The notes under the pieces: model-generated
The model's database searches: none
Told to the model about the DNA's origin: nothing
The model's input: only the letters and a program-made list of their open reading frames with translations
Shown: positions 14,598 to 22,875 of the stretch, piece after piece
Layout of the letters: each line of letters begins with the position of its first letter
How positions within the stretch are numbered: the first letter of the stretch is position 1
Position numbers and translations under genes: made by a program
Source of the DNA: Lachnospiraceae bacterium UBA3273
GTDB lineage: Bacteria > Bacillota > Clostridia > Lachnospirales > Lachnospiraceae
Assembly: GCA_002362385.1 (NCBI GenBank)
Contig: DEUB01000038.1
Coordinates: forward strand, 4,840 to 39,595
DNA: 34,756 nt
Reading direction: 5' to 3'

Positions 14598-15480
14598 AAA
14601 GGTCAGAGATGAAAAGGCGGCGGAAATAGAGAAGATACTGTATGCCTATCTTCCCAGGCAGGAGGGACATCAGAAAAAGGTAATTGAAGCCATGCATTAC
14701 AGCGTTATGGCAGGGGGAAAACGTTTACGCCCCATGCTCTTAAAGGAAGCATATGTGCTTTTCGGGGGGAAGGGAGACGGTGCAGACGCCTTTATGGCGG
14801 CCCTGGAGTTTGTCCACACCTATTCCCTGATCCATGACGATCTGCCTGCCATGGACAACGACGAGTACCGCAGGGGACGCAGGACGACCCATGTGGTCTA
14901 CGGGGAAGACCTTGCTATTTTGGCAGGGGACGCTCTTCTGAATTATGCTTATGAAACGGTAGCGGGATCTATTTTGGAGCATCCGGGAAACGAAGCTTAT
15001 GTGAAGGCGTTTTCCGTCTTTGCAAAAAAAGCGGGGATTTTCGGTATGGTAGGCGGCCAATGCGTGGACGTGATGAACGAAAACAGAAAAGAACCTCTTA
15101 CCATGGAGGAAATCTTATTTATCCATGAAAATAAAACGGCCGCATTGATCCAGTGTGCCCTTATGTGCGGGGCGCTGTTAGCGGGAGCGGACGAAAAACA
15201 GGCGGCAATGATGGAACAGGCGGGCTCTGCCATCGGCCTTGCATTCCAGATCCAGGACGACATTCTGGATGTGACCAGCACCTTTGAGGAACTGGGCAAG
15301 CCCATCGGCAGCGATGAAAAAAATCAAAAAGCAACTTATCTGTCTTTGACAGGAATGGAGCGTTCCAGGGAAGAGGTAAAACGGCTTTCGGACAGGGCGG
15401 TATCCATTTTGCAGGGGCTTGATGAAAGAAATGAGTTTTTGGAGGAACTGGTGCTTTCCCTGATTTCCCGCAAAAACTGA
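14587..15480 (+). CDS. ispA: polyprenyl (farnesyl/geranylgeranyl) diphosphate synthase
   Basis: This 297-residue trans-prenyltransferase condenses isopentenyl diphosphate with allylic diphosphates for undecaprenyl and quinone precursors. It has GGKRLRP near residues 40-50, the first Asp-rich motif DDLPAMDNDEYRRG, a conserved GGQCVD segment, and the second Asp-rich motif DDILD with GKPIGSDEKN. Length fits FPP synthase. The start is taken at 14587 because GGAG at 14577-14580 is 6 bases upstream; the ATG at 14575 has the AGGGAG only 1 base away and is unlikely. dxs follows, so two isoprenoid genes are adjacent. Confidence 0.95.
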   Translation: MNFEKVRDEKAAEIEKILYAYLPRQEGHQKKVIEAMHYSVMAGGKRLRPMLLKEAYVLFGGKGDGADAFMAALEFVHTYSLIHDDLPAMDNDEYRRGRRTTHVVYGEDLAILAGDALLNYAYETVAGSILEHPGNEAYVKAFSVFAKKAGIFGMVGGQCVDVMNENRKEPLTMEEILFIHENKTAALIQCALMCGALLAGADEKQAAMMEQAGSAIGLAFQIQDDILDVTSTFEELGKPIGSDEKNQKATYLSLTGMERSREEVKRLSDRAVSILQGLDERNEFLEELVLSLISRKN

Positions 15481-15501
15481 TAGTTAAGAGGTAATTTATC
15501 T

Positions 15502-17370
15502 ATGATTTTGGAACAAATACAAAAGGAGAATGATATAAAGAAAATATCTCCGGGGGATTACGATCTGCTGGCGTCTGAAATACGGGCTTTTCTGATAGAG
15601 AAGATCAGCGAGACCGGAGGGCATTTAGGCTCCAACCTGGGCGCGGTGGAGCTTACCATGGCGCTGCATCTGGTGCTTGATATGCCCGAGGATAAGATCA
15701 TATGGGATGTAGGGCATCAGGCGTATACCCACAAGCTTTTGACGGGCAGGAGGGACGGCTTTGATTCCCTGCGCAAATACGGAGGAATGAGCGGCTTTCC
15801 CAAAAGAAAAGAAAGCAATTGCGACGCCTTTGACACGGGACACAGCTCCACATCCATTTCGGCGGGGCTGGGACTTGTAAAGGCAAGGGATCTTTTGGGA
15901 CAGAAGCATACGGTCGTTTCCGTGATCGGCGACGGCTCCCTTACGGGAGGCATGGCATATGAGGCGTTAAACAACGCATCCAGAATGGGTTCCAATTTCA
16001 TTATTGTGCTAAACGACAACAATATGTCCATTTCCGAGAATATCGGCGGCGTTTCCCAATACTTAAACGGCATCAGAACCAGCGCCAAATATCTGGATTT
16101 AAAGGACAGTATTTATTACGGACTGTTGGATATGCCCGGATTCGGACAAAAGGTGGTAAAGAAGATCCAGAATGTGAAAAACGGCTTGAAGCAGTTAGTC
16201 ATTCCGGGCATGTTTTTTGAAGATATGGGCATTACCTACTTAGGGCCTGTTGACGGACACGATATCAAAGCCCTTACGAAGGTATTAAAGGAGGCCAGAA
16301 AGGTAAAAAACGCCGTGGTGGTCCACGTCATGACAAAGAAGGGCAGAGGCTATGAGCCTGCGGAAAAGCATCCCGCAAGGTTTCACGGAGCGGAGCCTTT
16401 TGAAGTGGAAACAGGGCTTCCCAAATGCTCCAAGGAAAAAGCGAATTATACGGACGTATTTGCTACCGTTATGAATAAAATGGCGGAAAAGGATGATAAG
16501 CTGGTTGCCATTACTGCGGCAATGCCTGACGGAACGGGACTGAAACGCTTCAAAAACCGGTATCCCGACAGGTTTTTTGATGTGGGCATTGCGGAAGAGC
16601 ATGCGGTTACCTTTGCGGCAGGCCTGGCGGCAGGCGGCTTAAAACCTGTTGTGGCCGTTTATTCTTCCTTTTTGCAAAGGGCTTATGACCAGATCCTCCA
16701 TGACGTGTGCATTCAGAACCTTCCCGTTGTTTTTGCCATTGACAGGGCGGGGCTTGTGGGAAGCGACGGGGAGACCCATCAGGGAATTTTTGATCTGTCC
16801 TATCTGTCATCCATTCCCAATATGCATATCATGGCGCCCAAAAACAAGTGGGAGCTGGCCGATATGATGGCCTTTGCCCTGGATTTTGGCTGTCCCATCG
16901 CCATCCGTTATCCGAGAGGCGCCGCTTATGATAAACTGAAGGAGCAAAGGGATCCCATTGTTTACGGAAAGGGAGAATTATTATATGAGGGCGGCAGGAT
17001 CGCTTTATTAGCTGTGGGAAGCATGGTAAAGACCGCTTTAGAGGTCAGGGAAATGCTCAAAGAAGAATCGGGGCTTGATGTAACGGTAGTCAACGCCCGG
17101 TTTATCAAGCCCGTTGATACAAAGATCATAGAGTCTCTGGTTGAAAGGCACAGCCTGTTCGTTACCATGGAGGAAAATGTTTTAAGCGGCGGATACGGGG
17201 AAAAGGTGCTTTCCTATCTTACCAAAGAGCATCCGGAAAAGCAGGTCATCAACATTGCCCTTCCCGATACATATATAGAGCATGGAAATGTGGAAATACT
17301 AAAAAAAGAAACGGGTATCGACGCGCAGTCCGTTTTTGAAAAAATTCAGAGAGAGATACAAAGATCATGA
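15502..17370 (+). CDS. dxs: 1-deoxy-D-xylulose-5-phosphate synthase
   Basis: This 622-residue thiamine-diphosphate enzyme makes DXP from pyruvate and glyceraldehyde-3-phosphate, the first step of the MEP isoprenoid pathway. Features are GHLGSNLGAVELT and DVGHQAYTHKLLTGR at the N-terminus, the TPP/Mg motif GDGSLTGGMAYEALNNAS, and the pyrimidine domain DVGIAEEHAVTFAAG and DRAGLVGSDGETHQG, with a C-terminal transketolase-type domain. Complete. It overlaps tlyA by 4 bases. Confidence 0.97.
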   Translation: MILEQIQKENDIKKISPGDYDLLASEIRAFLIEKISETGGHLGSNLGAVELTMALHLVLDMPEDKIIWDVGHQAYTHKLLTGRRDGFDSLRKYGGMSGFPKRKESNCDAFDTGHSSTSISAGLGLVKARDLLGQKHTVVSVIGDGSLTGGMAYEALNNASRMGSNFIIVLNDNNMSISENIGGVSQYLNGIRTSAKYLDLKDSIYYGLLDMPGFGQKVVKKIQNVKNGLKQLVIPGMFFEDMGITYLGPVDGHDIKALTKVLKEARKVKNAVVVHVMTKKGRGYEPAEKHPARFHGAEPFEVETGLPKCSKEKANYTDVFATVMNKMAEKDDKLVAITAAMPDGTGLKRFKNRYPDRFFDVGIAEEHAVTFAAGLAAGGLKPVVAVYSSFLQRAYDQILHDVCIQNLPVVFAIDRAGLVGSDGETHQGIFDLSYLSSIPNMHIMAPKNKWELADMMAFALDFGCPIAIRYPRGAAYDKLKEQRDPIVYGKGELLYEGGRIALLAVGSMVKTALEVREMLKEESGLDVTVVNARFIKPVDTKIIESLVERHSLFVTMEENVLSGGYGEKVLSYLTKEHPEKQVINIALPDTYIEHGNVEILKKETGIDAQSVFEKIQREIQRS

Positions 17371-18197
17371 AAGAAAGGCTGGATGTTCTTCTTGTAAAAA
17401 AGAATCTGGCGCCTTCAAGGGAAAAGGCAAAGGCCCTTATCATGTCCGGCATCGTTTATGTGGACGGACAAAAAGAAGATAAGGCGGGAGCGGCCTTTGA
17501 TGAGGACGCGGCAACCATAGAAGTAAGGGGAAATACCCTGCCCTTTGTCAGCAGGGGGGGCTTGAAACTGGAAAAGGCTTTTTCCGTTTTCCCCATTGAC
17601 GTAGAGGGAATGGTCTGCCTGGATATCGGCGCTTCCACGGGAGGCTTTACGGACTGTATGCTTAAAAAGGGCGCGGCAAAGGTCTATGCGGTGGACGTTG
17701 GGCACGGACAGCTTGACTGGAAGCTCAGACAGGATCCGCGGGTAATCTGTATGGAAAAAACAAATTTCCGCTATGTGACAAAGGAACAGATACCGGAGGC
17801 CATCGATTTTGCGGCAACGGATGTATCCTTTATTTCCCTGACCAAAATACTGCCGGCGGCAAAGGCTCTTTTAAAACCCCATTCCTATATGGTCTGCCTG
17901 ATCAAGCCGCAGTTTGAGGCCGGCAGGGAAAAGGTGGGGAAAAAGGGCGTTGTTTCCGATTTCAGAGTCCATGAAGAGGTCATTGAAAAGATCGAGAGCT
18001 TTGCTTCTTCCATCGGCTTTCTGGTGGCAGGGCTGGATTTCTCGCCGATCAAAGGACCGGAAGGCAATATAGAATATCTTTTATACATACAAAATGCAGG
18101 CGGGGAGCCTTTGAAGGCGCCTGTTGAACAGATATCCCGGGTCGTGTCGGCGTCAAAAGAGGCGTTGTCCCATAAGGGTACGGGAGCGGAAAACTGA
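17367..18197 (+). CDS. tlyA: TlyA family rRNA 2'-O-methyltransferase / hemolysin-like
   Basis: This 276-residue protein has an N-terminal S4 RNA-binding domain (about 1-60, RLDVLLVKKNLAPSREKAK) and an FtsJ-type SAM-binding methyltransferase domain (LDIGASTGGFTDCMLKKGA, then DVGHGQLDWKLR and TDVSFISL). TlyA proteins 2'-O-methylate rRNA in the species tested. The hemolysin label is historical. Its position between dxs and nadK is the conserved Firmicute order, and it overlaps dxs by 4 bases. Confidence 0.93.
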   Translation: MKERLDVLLVKKNLAPSREKAKALIMSGIVYVDGQKEDKAGAAFDEDAATIEVRGNTLPFVSRGGLKLEKAFSVFPIDVEGMVCLDIGASTGGFTDCMLKKGAAKVYAVDVGHGQLDWKLRQDPRVICMEKTNFRYVTKEQIPEAIDFAATDVSFISLTKILPAAKALLKPHSYMVCLIKPQFEAGREKVGKKGVVSDFRVHEEVIEKIESFASSIGFLVAGLDFSPIKGPEGNIEYLLYIQNAGGEPLKAPVEQISRVVSASKEALSHKGTGAEN

Positions 18198-18218
18198 TTT
18201 TTAGTAAACGGAGACAGG

Positions 18219-19088
18219 ATGGAGCATTTTTACATTATAACCAACAAACCGAAAGATGAACAACTGCAGGTTACGAAAGAGGTGGCTGATTTTCTGAAAA
18301 GCCATGGAAAGGAATGCAGTATCTGCTTAAGGAACAGGGATGCGGAGGAATACCGCAAGGATTCGGATGCCACAAGGGGCGAGGTCAATGTGCCAAAGGG
18401 CACCGACTGTATTCTTGTTTTAGGAGGAGACGGCACCCTTTTACAGGCAGCGGTGGATACCATGGATGAGGATATACCGCTTTTAGGAATTAATTTGGGA
18501 ACTCTGGGGTTTATGGCAGAGGTGGAAAGGACTAATATCGAAAATGCCCTAAGGGCGCTGATCGAAGACCGGTTTGAAGTGGAAGAACGGATGATGTTGG
18601 ACGGGCAGATCTATCATAACGGGGAAATGATCAAAGAGCTGCATGCATTGAATGACATTGTACTGACGAGGAGAGGTTCGTTAAAGATCGTCGCCTATGA
18701 CGTCTATGTAAACGGCCGGTTTTTAAACAGCTACCAGGCGGACGGCATGATCCTGTCAACGCCCACAGGGGCTACAGGCTATAATATGTCGGCGGGAGGA
18801 CCTATTGTGGAGCCTAAGGCAAAAATTCTTTTGCTGACGCCTATTTGTCCCCATACTTTAAGCGCAAGGAGCATTGTTTTAGCTCCCGAGGACTTGGTCG
18901 AGATCAGGGTAAGGTCCGGAAGAAACGGACAGGTCCAGGAAATGGAGGTCAATTTTGACGGCTCCTTTACAAGGCATCTGTCCACAGGGGACAGCATCAG
19001 GATATGCAGGTCTGAGCGGGTCACGAAATTTATCAGGCTGAGCAGGGAAAGCTTTTTGGAGATCCTCCATAAGAAACTCAGCGAGTAA
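18219..19088 (+). CDS. nadK: NAD kinase
   Basis: This 289-residue cytoplasmic enzyme phosphorylates NAD to NADP. The GGDGT catalytic motif is at residues 69-73, followed by GINLGTLGFMAE. The NAD-binding stretch LSTPTGATGYNMSAGGPIV, the NDIVLTRR segment and the PICPHTLSARSIV strand are all present. Size is typical. It starts 21 bases after tlyA and lies 14 bases before argR, in the same run. Confidence 0.97.
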   Translation: MEHFYIITNKPKDEQLQVTKEVADFLKSHGKECSICLRNRDAEEYRKDSDATRGEVNVPKGTDCILVLGGDGTLLQAAVDTMDEDIPLLGINLGTLGFMAEVERTNIENALRALIEDRFEVEERMMLDGQIYHNGEMIKELHALNDIVLTRRGSLKIVAYDVYVNGRFLNSYQADGMILSTPTGATGYNMSAGGPIVEPKAKILLLTPICPHTLSARSIVLAPEDLVEIRVRSGRNGQVQEMEVNFDGSFTRHLSTGDSIRICRSERVTKFIRLSRESFLEILHKKLSE

Positions 19089-19102
19089 CGGGAGCGGGAG
19101 CA

Positions 19103-19555
19103 ATGAAAAATGAAAGGCATCAGGCCATTGCCTCATTAATAAAAAAATACAGGATCCGTACCCAGGAGGAGCTTGCAAGAAAGCTTCAGGAAAACGGTTT
19201 TGAAGCGACCCAGGCCACAGTGTCCCGGGATATCAGGCAGATGAATTTGAAAAAGACCTCCGAAGGCGGGGGCGGATCCTATTATACTATGGCAAAGGAA
19301 GAGGTACCGCTTAACGGGGCCTACGGAAATGTTTTAAAGGAAAGCCTTGTTTCCGTAGAGGCGGCAATGAATCTTCTTGTCTTAAAGACACATCCGGGCA
19401 TGGCAATGGCAGTGGCGGCGGCAGTGGACGCCCTTGCCCTTGATGAGATTTTGGGGACCATAGCCGGGGATGATACCGTTATGGCGGCGGCCGGGACCGT
19501 AGAAGAGGCAAAGAGAGTACAAAAAAGATTTCGGGAGATATTATCTGCGAAATAG
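19103..19555 (+). CDS. argR: arginine repressor ArgR
   Basis: This 150-residue DNA-binding regulator of arginine metabolism has an N-terminal winged helix (RHQAIASLIKKYRIRTQEEL with recognition helix QATVSRDIRQMNL). The C-terminal oligomerisation and arginine-binding domain carries the hallmark GTIAGDDTVMA. Placement before recN matches the common argR(ahrC)-recN pair of Firmicutes. There is no promoter of its own between nadK and argR, so it is likely made from the upstream transcript. Confidence 0.96.
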   Translation: MKNERHQAIASLIKKYRIRTQEELARKLQENGFEATQATVSRDIRQMNLKKTSEGGGGSYYTMAKEEVPLNGAYGNVLKESLVSVEAAMNLLVLKTHPGMAMAVAAAVDALALDEILGTIAGDDTVMAAAGTVEEAKRVQKRFREILSAK

Positions 19556-19592
19556 ATGTGTCTGGAGAGGATGCAGACATAAGGAGATAAGA

Positions 19593-21293
19593 ATGTTAGA
19601 AAGTATTCGCGTAAAAAACGTGGCGCTCATTGACGAAGCGGAAGCGGAATTTCATAAGGGCCTTAATATCCTGACGGGAGAGACCGGCGCAGGAAAATCC
19701 ATTTTGTTAGGCTCTGTACAGCTGGCTTTAGGTGCAAAGGCGGATAAAGGGCTGATCCGCCAGGGAGAGGAATCCGCCTTCGTGGAGCTGGTCTTTTCCC
19801 TGGATGAAGAACAAAAGGAAGCCCTTTCGGAATTTGATATTTCTCCGGATGAAGAGCTTCTCATTTTACAGAGGAAGATTTATCCCGGAAAAAGTATCTG
19901 CAAAATGAACGGAGAGACGGTTACCCTAAAGACCATGCAGAATGTGGCGGAGCTTTTTATCGACATCCACGGGCAGAGAGAGCACCAGTCCGTTTTAAAG
20001 GCGGCAAAGCAGGAAGAAATACTGGATGATTACTGCAAAAACAGAATTTCGGATTTATTGGAAGAACTGGAAAAAACATACAGATCCTACAGGGAAGAGG
20101 AAGCTTTGCTAAAAGAAGCGGAGAAGATGGATGGCAGCCATATAAAGGAGCTGGAGCTTTCCAGATATGAACTGGATGAGATCGAAAAGGCGGACCTGAA
20201 AGAAGGAGAAGACGAAATTCTGGAAGGACGGTATGAACGTCTGTCCAATGCAAAGAAAATACAGGAAGCCGTAGGCGGCGTGGAAAGCATTTTGCAAAAC
20301 GAAAACGGGAGCGGAATCCTAAACGGGATTTCACTTGCCATCAGACAGTTAAAGGAAGCAGGAAATCTGGATGAAGCGCTGCAGGATGAGATGCAGCAGC
20401 TTTCCGATGCGGAGACGATCTTACAGGAATGCAGCCGCAGCCTGGACCGGTATCTGGACGGCTTTTCCATGGAAGAAGGGGATCTGGGTGCGGTGGAAGA
20501 ACGCTTAAACCTGATCAACCGTTTAAAGGACAGGTTCGGAAGGGAGATTGCCGATATTCTGGAATACGGGCGAAAGCTTTCCGAAAAAATAAATAAATTA
20601 GAAAATTTTGAGCACTATAATGAAGAATTAAAAGAAAAACATGAAAAAACAAAAGCCGCTTATTTTAAGCTGGCGGCAAAGCTCCATGAAATCCGGAGCT
20701 CGGAAGGGGAAAAGCTTAAGGAGGAAATGGAAAAGGCCCTTAAGGATCTGAACTTTGAGCAGTGCGCGTTTTTGGTAAAGACGGAATATGATGAAGGGAT
20801 GATGAGCAAAAAGGGATGCACCAGAGTGGTTTTCCAGATATCATTAAATCCCGGAGAGCCCTTAAAGGATCTTTCCGCAGTTGCCAGCGGGGGCGAATTG
20901 TCCCGTATCATGCTGGCCCTAAAGAGCATTTTTGCCGATAAGGATCATACGGGAACCCTGGTTTTTGATGAAATCGATGCGGGAATCAGCGGAAGGACCG
21001 CATGGAAGGTTTCGGAAAAACTGGCAGTGTTAAGGGAACGGCATCAGGTTTTGTGCATTACCCATCTTCCCCAGATCGCAGCCATGGCGGACGCCCATTT
21101 TTGCATTGAAAAAACGGTGGAAGGGGAAAAAACGAAGACCTGCATCAGGCTTTTGGAGAAGTCGGAAAGCATAAGGGAAATAGGCAGGCTTTTAGGGACG
21201 GACCAGTTGACGGATGCGGTTTTAAAAAATGCGTCTGAAATGAAAGATTTGGCAGAACAGACAAAACAATCCCAAAGTAAAATTGAATTATAG
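19593..21293 (+). CDS. recN: DNA repair protein RecN
   Basis: This 566-residue SMC-like ATPase acts early in double-strand break repair. Walker A is GETGAGKS with Lys35. Two long coiled-coil arms run from about 155 to 380. The C-terminal head has the ABC signature AVASGGELSRIMLALK and Walker B LVFDEIDAGISG, then a CITHLPQIAAMAD switch segment. Length is normal. It is 37 bases after argR; a terminator-like hairpin follows at 21303-21326. Confidence 0.97.
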   Translation: MLESIRVKNVALIDEAEAEFHKGLNILTGETGAGKSILLGSVQLALGAKADKGLIRQGEESAFVELVFSLDEEQKEALSEFDISPDEELLILQRKIYPGKSICKMNGETVTLKTMQNVAELFIDIHGQREHQSVLKAAKQEEILDDYCKNRISDLLEELEKTYRSYREEEALLKEAEKMDGSHIKELELSRYELDEIEKADLKEGEDEILEGRYERLSNAKKIQEAVGGVESILQNENGSGILNGISLAIRQLKEAGNLDEALQDEMQQLSDAETILQECSRSLDRYLDGFSMEEGDLGAVEERLNLINRLKDRFGREIADILEYGRKLSEKINKLENFEHYNEELKEKHEKTKAAYFKLAAKLHEIRSSEGEKLKEEMEKALKDLNFEQCAFLVKTEYDEGMMSKKGCTRVVFQISLNPGEPLKDLSAVASGGELSRIMLALKSIFADKDHTGTLVFDEIDAGISGRTAWKVSEKLAVLRERHQVLCITHLPQIAAMADAHFCIEKTVEGEKTKTCIRLLEKSESIREIGRLLGTDQLTDAVLKNASEMKDLAEQTKQSQSKIEL

Positions 21294-21303
21294 ACACATA
21301 ATA
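21277..21303 (+). promoter_or_regulatory. possible forespore-type (sigma-G/F-like) promoter for spoIVB
   Basis: CATAATA at 21297-21303 fits the CAT-nn-TA form of sigma-G -10 boxes, and spoIVB is a sigma-F/sigma-G gene in Bacillus. The proposed -35 (GTAAA at 21277-21281) is weak. A start near 21310 would begin inside the following hairpin, so spoIVB transcripts would escape the recN terminator. Confidence 0.35.
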
Positions 21304-21330
21304 AGAAGGACGTAAAGGTCCTTCTTTTAT
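21303..21330 (+). terminator. terminator-like hairpin after recN
   Basis: A perfect 9-bp stem (AAGAAGGAC, 21303-21311, with GTCCTTCTT, 21318-21326) has a six-base loop and ends in a TTTTAT tract. It separates recN from spoIVB and probably reduces read-through. Confidence 0.65.
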
Positions 21331-21346
21331 TGTGTGGAGGTTCAAA

Positions 21347-22603
21347 ATGAAAAAGTATAAAATAAGTTTATATATTGCCCTTGTCTGTTCCGTGCTCTTA
21401 GGAATCGCAATTTATGAATATGGGTTTTACAGGCAGATACCCGATACGATCTATCTGCAGAAGGGCAAAAGGGAGGAACTGGAATTTTCCCTTCCGGTAA
21501 CGGGAGAAATGGTATCTAATGAAGATTCTTATATTGAAACATGGGAAAACGGACAGAGCGGGATCAAAGTTTCCGGGCCGGCTTTAGGGGAACAGTATAC
21601 ATGGAAGTTAAAGCTTTTCGGAGTCATACCTTTAAAAGACGTTCAGGTTGAGATCATTGATGAGGAAAGCGTTTATCCTATCGGCGTGCCCATCGGCATT
21701 TATGTAAAAACGGACGGTGTGCTGGTGGCAGGACTTGGAAATATCCGCATGGCGGACGGAAGGGAGGCGTGTCCCTGCAGCAACATTCTCCAGATAGGGG
21801 ATTACATTCTTTCCATTAACGGGGAAAGCGTTTCCCTAAAGGGAGAGGTCATCGATAAGATCAAGGCCTGTGAAGGGGAATCCGTTATTATGACCATCAG
21901 AAGGAACGGGCAGGTCAGCAGTGTAAAAGTCCTGCCTGTTTTAAATCAGGAGGGGGATTACCAGATCGGGGCGTGGGTCCGGGATTCCGCCCAGGGGATC
22001 GGGACCCTGACCTATATAGATGAAGAAAACGAATTCGGTGCTTTGGGACATGGGATCAATGATATTGATACGACAGACTTAATGGAAATCAACTACGGAG
22101 GACTTTACGAAACCCAGATCATCAGTATCAAGAAAGGCGCCAGCGGGGAGCCGGGGGAAATTTCCGGGGTCATCCGGTTTGTGGAGGAGGCCAGGGAAGG
22201 AATCATCAGGTTAAACACCGTAAACGGAATTTACGGCATTATGGATAAAAGTCCCGGGGAAGCGGGGCTTTCCGAAGAAAAACTTTATCCTGTGGCCCTA
22301 AAACAGGATATCAGGTTAGGAGACGCGCAGATTCTGTGTACCATTAACGGGGAAACAAATGCTTATGATGTGCAGATAACGGAGGTCGATTACAGCCAGA
22401 GCGAGGGAAACAGAGGCCTTGTCATTCAGATCACTGACCCTGTTCTTTTGTCCCAGACAGGCGGAATCGTTCAGGGCATGAGCGGCTCTCCCATTGTTCA
22501 GGACGGAAAGTTCGTAGGAGCAATAACCCATGTGTTTGTCAATGATCCTACAAAAGGCTACGGAATTTTTGCAGAAACCATGCTGCATATGGCCAAGGAA
22601 TAA
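21347..22603 (+). CDS. spoIVB: SpoIVB peptidase (sporulation signalling serine protease)
   Basis: This 418-residue secreted/membrane-bound PDZ serine protease is sent by the forespore to trigger sigma-K activation in spore formers. It has an N-terminal membrane anchor (about 6-24, SLYIALVCSVLLGIAIYEYG), a PDZ domain (GDYILSINGESVSLKGEV region), and a C-terminal chymotrypsin-like domain with His235 (ALGHGIND) and the MSGSPIVQDG motif at 378-387, where Ser379 is the likely nucleophile. These positions agree with the Bacillus enzyme. The start is set at 21347 by GGAGG 6 bases upstream rather than at the GTG at 21332. spo0A does not follow. Confidence 0.96.
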   Translation: MKKYKISLYIALVCSVLLGIAIYEYGFYRQIPDTIYLQKGKREELEFSLPVTGEMVSNEDSYIETWENGQSGIKVSGPALGEQYTWKLKLFGVIPLKDVQVEIIDEESVYPIGVPIGIYVKTDGVLVAGLGNIRMADGREACPCSNILQIGDYILSINGESVSLKGEVIDKIKACEGESVIMTIRRNGQVSSVKVLPVLNQEGDYQIGAWVRDSAQGIGTLTYIDEENEFGALGHGINDIDTTDLMEINYGGLYETQIISIKKGASGEPGEISGVIRFVEEAREGIIRLNTVNGIYGIMDKSPGEAGLSEEKLYPVALKQDIRLGDAQILCTINGETNAYDVQITEVDYSQSEGNRGLVIQITDPVLLSQTGGIVQGMSGSPIVQDGKFVGAITHVFVNDPTKGYGIFAETMLHMAKE

Positions 22604-22611
22604 AACCGGTA

Positions 22612-22662
22612 CCGGAAATGGATAAACTGTTGCCGGAAAAGGAATAAACTGTTGCTGGAAAA
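22612..22662. repeat. short imperfect tandem repeat after spoIVB
   Basis: Two copies of a 21-22 base unit (22612-22632 and 22633-22654) share the AAACTGTTG core and CCGGAAA start. A partial third copy diverges after 22662. A perfect 10-bp palindrome, CCGGTACCGG, at 22606-22615 overlaps the first unit. The rest of the 22604-22875 spacer holds a TATAAT at 22752-22757 without a good -35, and no gene. Confidence 0.7.
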
Positions 22663-22875
22663 AACCGGATTTATGCAGGGAAAAGCGAAAATGATGCCGG
22701 TAAGGAACACAAGTCATGCAGCATATGGAATAAAAGGAAAAATTGTGCTAATATAATGAGTGGCGGGTGCGGCGCTGCCCCATAAAGAGATGAAAGAGTG
22801 CCATAAGGAACAAAAAGGATGAAAAGGCTGTCTTTTTTATAAGCCCCTTAAACATACGAGAAAGAAAGTGATTAA

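Noticed and set aside
22604..22875. Catabolite-response (cre) site upstream of the amylase
   Set aside because: No stretch matches the cre consensus well enough; the TGTTGCCGG repeats lack the required symmetry.
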